A stretch of DNA of 64,000 nucleotides from a bacterium. Its GTDB lineage: Bacteria > Campylobacterota > Campylobacteria > Campylobacterales > Sulfurovaceae. The DNA lies in assembly GCA_018822805.1 (NCBI GenBank), contig JAHJJU010000105.1, forward strand, positions 47,266-111,265. The letters are read 5' to 3'. The position numbers and the translations under genes are program-made. Shown in pieces: positions 54,885 to 63,177 of this stretch (its first letter is position 1; the number at the start of each line of letters is the position of its first letter). The notes beneath the pieces were generated by a model. It was not told where the DNA came from. It saw only the letters and a program-made list of their open reading frames with translations, and searched no databases.

Positions 54885-54911
54885 TTTACATGCTTTTTTA
54901 ACCACCACATA
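54885..54911 (-). pseudogene. 27-bp exact fragment of the NifX/NifB-domain gene (56930-56956)
   Basis: tttacatgcttttttaaccaccacata present at both sites. Confidence 0.6.
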
Positions 54912-54958
54912 AAAGTGCTTAAGAGTATATTAAGCAAGTTTAATAGGTTTTAATTCGG

Positions 54959-55194
54959 GATGTAACTCACAGCTGGATTACCTGCTGAGATGGCTCCCAT
55001 GAGTGTACCTGTACCGATGTCGGCTACCACACCATAACCAAAGAGTTTAGAGAGCATATCGTGGGTAATGTAGGTTTGCATAATGCCTATGAGTCCAATG
55101 ACGCCTAGGAGCATGGGCATCATGGAAAGAAGATTCATAATGGCTTTTTTATGGCGTTTTTGACGGTGATAGGTTGTTCTTGTTTCATTTTAAT
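54959..55194 (-). pseudogene. Truncated, frameshifted duplicate of the 51709-52149 permease
   Basis: Near-identical DNA to 51919-52158; T7 to T6 deletion; 5' of block joins unrelated DNA. Confidence 0.88.
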
Positions 55195-56485
55195 TTCCTA
55201 TGGCTAGAAGATACAAAATATTGTTCGGTGTATTTAAAAAGGCTTTGGCTTCATCGTCATAATATGCTCCAATCCCACTGCATCCAACACCTTGTAGTTC
55301 ACACCGAATATAGATAATATGGGCTATAAATCCACTTAAAATAGAGACTTTTTGATACTTTTCGACCTCATTTGAAGTAAAATAGAAGGTGACAGCCGAC
55401 ATGCCTCCTAAGTTTTGCTCTAAACTCAAATAGCGTGATTTCTCTTGAAAGTTCCCCTCTTGGATAAGTGTACCATTTTTGTAAAGCCCTTCTTGCACTC
55501 CCTCAACACGATGTAGGGTATAAAAGATGTCGATGTTATGCGACTTGGCAAATTCAAAAAGCTCTTGAACGATAAACTCATAACTCTCTTTACTTGTCAT
55601 GGCTCCTCTAAAAGCACGTATAGAACGCCTGTTAATAATGGCTTGTTTGAGTTGCTCTTTTGGAATATTTTGAAAAAAGTTTGGTGGCGTAAATGGCTCA
55701 TCACTATAGTTGGCACTTTGGGCATACGCCTCTTCTATAAACGTGTTTGTTTCAAGATGGTCACACCCACACACATAAGGAAAAGTAAGTTTAGGTTTTA
55801 TGGTATCTTTAGGGGTTTCTTCAGCACTTGTAACCGAGGCTAAAAACATCTCATCTTTTCTAAATCCAAAGGTCTCATTAAGGGCGAGTTTATCAAAATC
55901 AAAAGCGAAATTACTTGGCGTACCCATGACACAAAGAGCCGTATAAATCGTCCCTAATTGATGCCCAGCATCAAGCAGAATGTAGCGTATGCTTCGGTCA
56001 CGATATTTCCAAGAAGAGCGAAAATAGATGGCTGAAATCAGAAAAACAAAGCCTTTTTGTTTGGCTTTAGAGGGGAAATAGTACTCCACTCCATCGCTGT
56101 CTATTTCGTGGAGTAGCGTTAAGATACCCCGTTTGGACTCGTAGTGATAGACTCCCGAGATGAAACTCTTGACCCCTCGGATTTGAACATACACTTCACA
56201 AGGAAACAATGCTCCAGCACTAGGCACGGTTCTCAGATAATACTTCCCTTCAGGATACTCTTTTTCAAAGGTAATACCACCGATGAGATTTAAGCCCTCT
56301 AATGCTTCATAATCTTCTATCTTAAAGCATTGTTGAAAATGAGGGTAAGTTTTATAGGTTGTGGGTTGCGTTCTCCAATCTAAAAAGAAGGAGTTTTTTC
56401 GTATGCTCATAAAAGAGTGTTTGGTTTGTTGATGAAATTGTGGCATGAGTTCTCCTCTAGATACTTTTTCTTCAAGGATAATCAA
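55190..56485 (-). CDS. SagB-family double-domain nitroreductase/dehydrogenase
   Basis: Two nitroreductase-like halves: YLRTVPSAGALFPCEVYV..LLDAGHQLGTIY and RRSIRAFRGAMTS..CELQGVGCSGIGAYYDD. Confidence 0.82.
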   Translation of the reverse strand: MIILEEKVSRGELMPQFHQQTKHSFMSIRKNSFFLDWRTQPTTYKTYPHFQQCFKIEDYEALEGLNLIGGITFEKEYPEGKYYLRTVPSAGALFPCEVYVQIRGVKSFISGVYHYESKRGILTLLHEIDSDGVEYYFPSKAKQKGFVFLISAIYFRSSWKYRDRSIRYILLDAGHQLGTIYTALCVMGTPSNFAFDFDKLALNETFGFRKDEMFLASVTSAEETPKDTIKPKLTFPYVCGCDHLETNTFIEEAYAQSANYSDEPFTPPNFFQNIPKEQLKQAIINRRSIRAFRGAMTSKESYEFIVQELFEFAKSHNIDIFYTLHRVEGVQEGLYKNGTLIQEGNFQEKSRYLSLEQNLGGMSAVTFYFTSNEVEKYQKVSILSGFIAHIIYIRCELQGVGCSGIGAYYDDEAKAFLNTPNNILYLLAIGN

Positions 56486-56657
56486 GTTTTTCTTCTTTTA
56501 AGCTGTTGAAACACTCTATAAATTCTAAAAAGAGTTTGTTGACCAGTGTCTCTTGTTCTTGAGTTTTATGTTTTAAAAAACCTTTGAGTACTTCAAACTC
56601 TTGGCATATTTGGGTTAGGCAGGGGTTCATGGAGTTCCTTTTTCTTAATGTATGCAA
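56472..56657 (-). CDS. Small hypothetical protein (61 aa), overlapping SagB start
   Basis: Same strand, overlapping ORF. Confidence 0.45.
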   Translation of the reverse strand: MHTLRKRNSMNPCLTQICQEFEVLKGFLKHKTQEQETLVNKLFLEFIECFNSLKEEKLDYP

Positions 56658-56821
56658 TATCTGTGCCTAATATTTTTTTTTAGGTATAGATAAGAGGTTT
56701 TAAAGGCTTTTTTGAATCTACTTTTTACTTAAATTCTCTACCAACTTCTCAATACCTTTTCATTTTTATAGCTTAGGTTTAGTAGTTCTTCCATAAAGAT
56801 GTAGATGCATATTGTGTGCCA

Positions 56822-57214
56822 TTATTTAAAGTTAGCAGAAACTTCTCTAAGTACCTCATCACTCTTGGTAGAGGTGCCACTGTATTTAACAATGCTAATC
56901 CCATTTGCATTCATGGTATTGGCTGTATTTTTACATGCTTTTTTAACCACCACATAGTCACACTCATGAAGTGCTACACCCATTTTGTCGTGTTGGGCAA
57001 TGTGTTCTGCATCGTTGTGGTCGTGGCTACATTGGTGGTCATCGTCTCCGTGGTCATGGTCTAGGTCACTTCTTGGGTTGTCAATGACTTGGTTGAGTTT
57101 GAATGATTTGAACATTCCTGTTCCTGCCATGTCATAGATGGCAAATTTAGGGGTATGTCCTGCATTGCCTACAAAGGTTAAACTCTCGTCTTTTACCGGG
57201 ATTGCTATTTTCAT
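56822..57214 (-). CDS. NifX/NifB-domain (dinitrogenase iron-molybdenum cofactor family) protein with His/Asp-rich insert
   Basis: MKIAIPVKDESLTFVGNAGHTPKFAIYD; insert DLDHDHGDDDHQCSHDHNDAEH. Confidence 0.85.
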   Translation of the reverse strand: MKIAIPVKDESLTFVGNAGHTPKFAIYDMAGTGMFKSFKLNQVIDNPRSDLDHDHGDDDHQCSHDHNDAEHIAQHDKMGVALHECDYVVVKKACKNTANTMNANGISIVKYSGTSTKSDEVLREVSANFK

Positions 57215-57239
57215 TATGTTTCCTTGTCGTTAATTTTTT

Positions 57240-57440
57240 TCATTCTACATGAATGTGCTTAAAGTTAGAGTTGGAACGATAGGACTTTGCCATATTTCCT
57301 AAAATTTTTTTATACTCCTCTAAGGTCACACTCGATGAGTTGTCTAATGCAATGTAAAGCTCTAACAACTCATCATTTTTTTTGCTAACTAGGTAGCAAT
57401 CTATTTCTAATATATATGCGACTAAAAGTGTATAAAACTA
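57240..57440 (-). pseudogene. Gene remnant lacking a start codon (IDCYLVSKKNDELLELYIALDNSSSVTLEEYKKILGNMAKSYRSNSNFKHIHVE*)
   Basis: Open frame on minus strand bounded upstream by an in-frame TAG, no ATG/GTG/TTG at a usable position. Confidence 0.4.
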
Positions 57441-57550
57441 ATAAAAATGTGAAAAAAACACAAACTTAATAGATATATAATTCATTATGAATTATAATAG
57501 TCTATTAAATAAATCAAAAATTAATAAATATAAACAGTAGGAGTACAATA

Positions 57551-58828
57551 ATGTTAGTAAATTTTAAAGTAGAAAACTTTAAATCATTTAAAGATTTTAC
57601 AGAATTTTCTATGGAAGCTACAAAATTAAAAAACCTTAAAGATTCTAATACTTTTGATATTAATAATGTTTCTCTTCTTACATCAGCTGTAATTTATGGA
57701 GCTAATGCTAGTGGAAAAAGTAGTTTCTTAGATGCCATGGATACAATGAAAAGTATTATTAGAAATTCTGTAAATATTGAAAAAATGAAAAAATACTTAT
57801 CAGAACCATTCTTATTAAACACTCAGACAGAAAAAAAAGAAACTTTTTTTGAAATTGAATTTATTATAGATAAAATGATTTATCGTTATGGATTTGAAAT
57901 TGCTATAAACGCAACGATTTTAAAAGAGTGGTTATATCGAAAAAAAATACAACCTAAAGCACAGCCAACTCGTCTTTTTGAAAGAGAAAAACAAACTATT
58001 ACACTAGGAACATCGTTTAAAGAAGGTAAATTACTTAGCGATAAAACGAGAGATGATGCACTTTTTTTATCAGTTGTTGCACAATTTAATGGTGAAATAT
58101 CAGAAAATATTTTGAAATGGTTTAATCAATTTAATATCTTATCCAATATAAAGAGTGATGGGTTTAAACATTATAGTTTTGATAAATTAGAGGATAATAA
58201 CTTTAAAGAGAAAATAGTCAATTTAATCAAGAGTGCTGATATTGGTATTTATGATATTTCTAAGAAAAAAATCTCTTTTGATGAATTAAAAAAAGAAAAT
58301 TCTGAATTAGAAGAATTACCTAGCTTTTTATTAAAAGAGTTAAAAGAAAAAGGTCTATCAACCATAGAAACACAACATATTCAATATGATAAAAATAATG
58401 TTTTTGATAAATTAAAATCATTTGATTTAGATTTTGAGTCAGATGGTACTCAAAAATTATTAGCACTTTCTGCTCCTATTATTGAAACACTCCTTAACGG
58501 TGAAATATTAATCATAGATGAGCTTGATAATAGCATGCACACAGAATTAGTAAATGCTATTATAAAACTCTTTAATTCCAGAGAGACAAATTCTAATAAT
58601 GCACAACTTATATTTACAACACACGATACAAATCTTTTAAATCAAGAGCTTTTTAGAAGAGACCAAATTTGGTTTACACAAAAAGATATTTATGGAGCGA
58701 GTGAACTTTACTCTTTGGTAGAGTATGGAAAAGGTAAAGTACGCGATGATTTGGTTTTAGAAAAAAATTATCTTGATGGTAAGTTTGGTGCTGTTCCTCA
58801 TATCAGTGTGTTAGATTTTGAGGTTTAA
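57551..58828 (+). CDS. AAA ATPase (AAA_15/AAA_21), AbiLi-like
   Basis: VNFKVENFKSFKDFTEFSMEA, YGANASGKSSFLDAM, IDELDNSMHTELV. Confidence 0.88.
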   Translation: MLVNFKVENFKSFKDFTEFSMEATKLKNLKDSNTFDINNVSLLTSAVIYGANASGKSSFLDAMDTMKSIIRNSVNIEKMKKYLSEPFLLNTQTEKKETFFEIEFIIDKMIYRYGFEIAINATILKEWLYRKKIQPKAQPTRLFEREKQTITLGTSFKEGKLLSDKTRDDALFLSVVAQFNGEISENILKWFNQFNILSNIKSDGFKHYSFDKLEDNNFKEKIVNLIKSADIGIYDISKKKISFDELKKENSELEELPSFLLKELKEKGLSTIETQHIQYDKNNVFDKLKSFDLDFESDGTQKLLALSAPIIETLLNGEILIIDELDNSMHTELVNAIIKLFNSRETNSNNAQLIFTTHDTNLLNQELFRRDQIWFTQKDIYGASELYSLVEYGKGKVRDDLVLEKNYLDGKFGAVPHISVLDFEV

Positions 58829-58830
58829 TC

Positions 58831-59484
58831 ATGGCAAGAAGTATCAATAAAAAAAGAGTTGAAGAAAAAGCTGTATTAATTGCTTTTGAGGATAGTAAAT
58901 CCTCTAAATATTATTTTAGAGATTTACTTAGGGATAAAAAATTAACAGGTCAAGTTATTTTAGTAAATAGAGATAAAGGACAAGACCCTAAGAGAGTATT
59001 TGAAAAGATAGGAGAGTATAAAAATAAGAACCCTAATGAGGTTTTTGAAAAAGAATGGATAGTTATAGATAAAGATAATTGGAGTAAAGATAAGTATTTA
59101 GGTGTGATGGAAAGAGCAAGAAAAGAAGATATTTGTGTAGCTTTTTCTAATGATGCCTATGAATTATGGATAATTTTACATTTTGAACCACTTACTAGAC
59201 CTACACATCGTACTGAACTTAATAGTAAACTCAATACAATATTTTTGGAAAGATATGGAAAGAAATATGAAAAATCATCGCAAGATATTTATAAATTCAT
59301 TATAGGATTTCAAGAAGTAGCTATAAAAAATGCTAAAAATCTAGTCAAACAACATCATCGAGATTATGGCAAAATTGACCCCGAAAAAAATCCTATTACA
59401 ATGATTTATCAACTAGTAGAGTGTTTAAACTCTTTGTATGATAAAGAAAGAAAGTGCAATTGTTTTCCGATGGTAGATATGTAA
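58831..59484 (+). CDS. RloB-family protein, AbiLii-like
   Basis: KAVLIAFEDSKSSKYYFRDLLRD..WIVIDKDNWSKD..VAFSNDAYELWIILHFE. Confidence 0.88.
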   Translation: MARSINKKRVEEKAVLIAFEDSKSSKYYFRDLLRDKKLTGQVILVNRDKGQDPKRVFEKIGEYKNKNPNEVFEKEWIVIDKDNWSKDKYLGVMERARKEDICVAFSNDAYELWIILHFEPLTRPTHRTELNSKLNTIFLERYGKKYEKSSQDIYKFIIGFQEVAIKNAKNLVKQHHRDYGKIDPEKNPITMIYQLVECLNSLYDKERKCNCFPMVDM

Positions 59485-59580
59485 ACTCTTAAATAATATA
59501 GTTTCCATAATCCTCCATCCAATTTTCAAATGCTTCTAGGGTGGCATTTCTTCATTTTTGACGATTAAATATTTTAGACC

Positions 59581-59769
59581 TTACAAAAGTTTTACCGATT
59601 TTAACAGCAACGTCAAATCGTTATTGAACGTGTTGAGTAGAGCAATCAGTTCATTACGTTTTTCATCTTCTAACGTAAAACGACTCTCTATAAAATCATA
59701 AAGATTCGCCGTATCAGCAAAAATGGTTTGCATTAAATCCTCTTTGATCTTCTCTTCTATGATTCCCAT
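59581..59769 (-). CDS. Small hypothetical protein (62 aa)
   Basis: ORF overlapping the frameshifted ankyrin gene stop. Confidence 0.45.
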   Translation of the reverse strand: MGIIEEKIKEDLMQTIFADTANLYDFIESRFTLEDEKRNELIALLNTFNNDLTLLLKSVKLL

Positions 59770-59776
59770 TTTTTCC

Positions 59777-60218
59777 TCACTTTAACATCTTGTAGATTTT
59801 AGGAGTAACAGCCAAATCTATCGCTTTAAATCCATCGAGGTTTTCTAAACTTTTATCGGCTCCAAACTCTAGCAGAAGTCGTACCATCTCCTCTTTTCCA
59901 GCACTCGCAGAGTACATTAGAGCTGTAACACCGTTGTCATTCATGGAGTCAAGGTCAATTCCAGCTTTGACAAGTAGCTCTACACAGGTGAAGTCTTGTC
60001 CAAAACAGGCGTTCCATAAGGCTGTGTTGCCAATCTACATTTGTAAGTTCTAAATCGGCTCCTGCTTCTATGAGTTCTTTGGCAATTGTACTGTTGGCTT
60101 CGCGTACAGCTTTCATAAGTGCAGAGTTACCATGTTTGCCTACTCTGTTGATATCATCAGGGTTATAGTCGTTTTCTAGCATCCATGTTAGGGTATTTGG
60201 GCTCAACATCTTAAACAC
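59777..60218 (-). pseudogene. Ankyrin-repeat protein gene with 1-nt frameshift near 60032
   Basis: Deleting one T on the minus strand restores ..LELTNVDGNTALWNACFGQDFTCVELLVKAGIDLDSMNDNGVTALMYSASAGKEEMVRLLLEFGADKSLENLDGFKAIDLAVTPKIYKMLK*. Confidence 0.88.
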
Positions 60219-60684
60219 TCATCCACTCTTCGTGAGTGTGTCCTTTTTTCTTAAATTTTATCGCTTCATCAAGGGCTTTATCTAAACTATTTACATCAAA
60301 ATCATCTTTTGCGTCATCAATCACCTCACGATAGAGAATCTCACCATCTTTGTTGACAATAAAAACAGCTTTGTGGCAGAGTGACTCATCAATATTGACA
60401 CCATACTTAAAAGTAAAATTATAAAAATCAATAGAGCTTTGAGCTTCATCCATGACATTGAGTAATGTGTTTGGAGAGATGGTATAGATAAGAGCTTTAT
60501 CTTGATGTTTTTTAATAATCTCAGCAAGAGTATCACTTAAACTGTCACTAAAAGGTAAGGTTATCATCACCTGTACCTTTTCAGCCATCATCCCGATGAT
60601 TTTCTCTTCACCATTGAGCATTGTTAGTTTGACGGCAGGGGCTTCACTGCCTACGAGTCGCTGTTTTTGTTTACGGATTTTCAT
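60211..60684 (-). CDS. Tpx/peroxiredoxin-fold protein lacking both catalytic cysteine positions
   Basis: LVGSEAPAVKLTMLNGEE..VQVMITLPFSDSLSDTLAEI..YGVNIDESLCHKAVFIVNKDGEILYREVIDD. Confidence 0.65.
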   Translation of the reverse strand: MKIRKQKQRLVGSEAPAVKLTMLNGEEKIIGMMAEKVQVMITLPFSDSLSDTLAEIIKKHQDKALIYTISPNTLLNVMDEAQSSIDFYNFTFKYGVNIDESLCHKAVFIVNKDGEILYREVIDDAKDDFDVNSLDKALDEAIKFKKKGHTHEEWMSV

Positions 60685-60734
60685 TGCATGGTCTCCTTGG
60701 GTTAGGCTTTAAATATGCAATTTTTATTCCCTAG

Positions 60735-61208
60735 TTAAACATCCTCCAACTTTGTCAAATCCTCAACCCCAGCCATATCAGCCAACATTTGTGTATAGAC
60801 ACCAAGCACAAGCTGTAACTGTTTAAGTTCATCCCTAAAGGCATCACACTGTTTTGTATCATCAAAAGCACCAGCGATGGAGAGTTTGTGCCATTTGGCT
60901 GTAAACGGACGAATCACTTGATTTAAAACAACAATGGCTATTTTACTAAATTCTTGTGCATCTCTACCATGCTTTTTTAGTACATCACGCGTCAAAGCAA
61001 AGAGAGCAAAGACTGAGTTTAAAGCTGTTTGCTCATCTCCATGCTCTTTAGGTAGAGGTTGGGTAGTAATGCGTGTCAGCAGTTCAACATACAAATCCCA
61101 TGCAGCATTTTTATCAGCATCTTGGGGTTTGAACTCCATATTTAAAAATGGGGTTTTGATTTTGAGTGAGGTCATATCCCAGTTTTCTAGCCACTTTTTC
61201 CATTTCAT
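60735..61208 (-). CDS. Uncharacterised 157-aa protein
   Basis: KKWLENWDMTSLKIKTPFLNMEFKPQDADKNAAWDLYVELLTRITTQPL..VLNQVIRPFTAKWHKLS. Confidence 0.7.
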   Translation of the reverse strand: MKWKKWLENWDMTSLKIKTPFLNMEFKPQDADKNAAWDLYVELLTRITTQPLPKEHGDEQTALNSVFALFALTRDVLKKHGRDAQEFSKIAIVVLNQVIRPFTAKWHKLSIAGAFDDTKQCDAFRDELKQLQLVLGVYTQMLADMAGVEDLTKLEDV

Positions 61209-61225
61209 TTGTATTTATCCTTTTA

Positions 61226-61603
61226 TTAGCAGTTAAAATATTTAATATTTAGATTTTCAAGTGTATGTAGTTGTTTATCGTTTGTATAGAGTGTGTAGTT
61301 ATAGACTAAAGCCGTTGCTACAATAATGGCATCAGGTAACTTTATTTTCCTACTTTTTTTTAAGACGATAACTTCTTGGGCAATCTTTTGAGTAATGTCT
61401 ATAATTTCAAAAAGAGAAAGTAGTTTTTTTATAAATTGCTCTTCTTCTTTTAAAGGAAAATTATAAGAGAGTATTTCCATATAGGTAATGAGTGAGATAC
61501 TATAGTGTTTATTGTCTTCAAATATTTCATCTATAGAGAGCTTTTTTTGAGAGAGATAGATAATAATGTTACTATCCAAAAGGATATGATTATTCCCACT
61601 CAT
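61226..61603 (-). CDS. PIN-domain toxin (VapC-like); start reassigned to 61603
   Basis: HILLDSNIIIYLS, KLPDAIIVATALVYNYTLYTNDKQ. Confidence 0.85.
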   Translation of the reverse strand: MSGNNHILLDSNIIIYLSQKKLSIDEIFEDNKHYSISLITYMEILSYNFPLKEEEQFIKKLLSLFEIIDITQKIAQEVIVLKKSRKIKLPDAIIVATALVYNYTLYTNDKQLHTLENLNIKYFNC

Positions 61604-61826
61604 CACGCATACTCTTTTGCCATGCAATAGGGTCTTTTATATCTTGAAAAGAGTTGATTTTATACGTTGAAAATAGCTCTTCGACTTGATTTTTGATACT
61701 ATTTTTATTGTCAACCTTATGCTCTCTATCATCAGATATATTAATAAGATTTTTAGGAAGACTCTTTAGAAAAAAAATAATATGTTCATAAATAGTGTCA
61801 CTAACTTCAACTCTAAGGGTTCTCAT
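61590..61826 (-). CDS. Putative antitoxin of the PIN toxin
   Basis: 78-aa ORF overlapping the PIN gene start; C-terminal IAWQKSMRDEWE. Confidence 0.7.
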   Translation of the reverse strand: MRTLRVEVSDTIYEHIIFFLKSLPKNLINISDDREHKVDNKNSIKNQVEELFSTYKINSFQDIKDPIAWQKSMRDEWE

Positions 61827-61904
61827 AGTAAACCTTTTTTGGTTTATTATATCATAATTTATTTTGAGTATAATAGAATAGATGCAAGGGGATAAGGGGA
61901 AAAT

Positions 61905-63152
61905 ATGCCAACAAAAAAATACAAAGCATTCCTAAGCTACTCTCACGCCGATGAAGATTTCGGCAAGTGGCTACACAAACAGTTAGAGCGATACAAAATC
62001 CCAAAAAAGCTCTATAGCGACTACCCCAACTTACCAAAATCTCTCTATCCTATTTTTCGAGACCGATATGAGCTAAACGCTGGGGATGACTTGGGTGTGG
62101 AGATACCTAAAGCTTTGGCAGACTCTGAGGCTCTGATTGTGGTCTGTTCACCCAATTCGGCGAACTCTAAATGGGTGAATCAGGAGATTATTGATTTTAA
62201 AAAGATGTATGGGGAGGAGAGGATTTTTCCTATTATCATTGGTGGAGAGCCTTTTACTAAAGAGAGTGATAAGTTTGAGGATAGTTTGGAGTGTTTTCCT
62301 GAGGCTTTGAAGTATCGGGTGGATGGTGATGGTAATTTGACGGATGAGAGAACTTCTATTTTGGCTAGTAGTACGATTGAGAAAGAGGATGGTCGGGAAC
62401 TGGCTAAGTTGAAGTTGATTGCTGGGGTTTTAGAGATTTCGTTTGGGGAGTTTTATCGGAGGGATGAGGAGCAGAAGAAGAGGGATAGGAATAGGCTTGT
62501 TCTGATTTGGTCTATTGTAGCATTAGTGATGGCTGGGTTTACTGTTTTTAGTTGGATTCAGAAAAACATAGCTAAGGAGGAAACTTTAAAAACTCAAAAT
62601 GCTTTATATAACAACACTATAGAGCAAGGAGTTATGTATAGAAATAATTTTAATGAATTAATTAAAGCAAAACATATTTTTGCTAAAACAATAGATTTTT
62701 CTCTAAATAAACAGCAAGAAGAATATTCAACTCTACTATATAATTCAATTAATAATATAAAATTAAAGATTTTTTTTCATTTTGATAATTCTATTAGAGG
62801 GTTACTATTTAGTAAACATGGTAAATACCTTCTTACTTGGAGTGAAGATAAGACAGTTACCCTTTGGAATATAGAAAACCAAAAAAAATTAGGTAACTAT
62901 ATACATGATGGCTTTGTTTCAGAAGTGAAATTTATGAATGATGAAAAAGAAATTCTTTCTATATCAAATGGAAAGATAGTTAAACTAATAAATTTACTTA
63001 CTGGAAGTGAGGAGTTAGTTATAGGGTACAATAAACAACTTCGTGGAATGCACTTTACAAAAGATGAAAAATATATTTTTGTTTGGGATGACAAGTTAAT
63101 AAAAGTATGGAATAAAGATATAAAAAAAAGAAATTTCTTTAATCAAACATAA
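61905..63152 (+). CDS. TIR-TM-WD40 protein, 5' part
   Basis: KAFLSYSHADEDFGKWLHKQLE..VVCSPNSANSKWVNQEI TIR; TM LIWSIVALVMAGFTVFSW; WD40-like blades. Confidence 0.88.
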   Translation: MPTKKYKAFLSYSHADEDFGKWLHKQLERYKIPKKLYSDYPNLPKSLYPIFRDRYELNAGDDLGVEIPKALADSEALIVVCSPNSANSKWVNQEIIDFKKMYGEERIFPIIIGGEPFTKESDKFEDSLECFPEALKYRVDGDGNLTDERTSILASSTIEKEDGRELAKLKLIAGVLEISFGEFYRRDEEQKKRDRNRLVLIWSIVALVMAGFTVFSWIQKNIAKEETLKTQNALYNNTIEQGVMYRNNFNELIKAKHIFAKTIDFSLNKQQEEYSTLLYNSINNIKLKIFFHFDNSIRGLLFSKHGKYLLTWSEDKTVTLWNIENQKKLGNYIHDGFVSEVKFMNDEKEILSISNGKIVKLINLLTGSEELVIGYNKQLRGMHFTKDEKYIFVWDDKLIKVWNKDIKKRNFFNQT

Positions 63153-63177
63153 TTACAATATTAAAGAAATAATTCTT

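Noticed and set aside
59485-59545. Minus-strand fragment RNATLEAFENWMEDYGNYII*
   Set aside because: Possible gene tail, but only about 20 residues with an upstream stop; too short to support.
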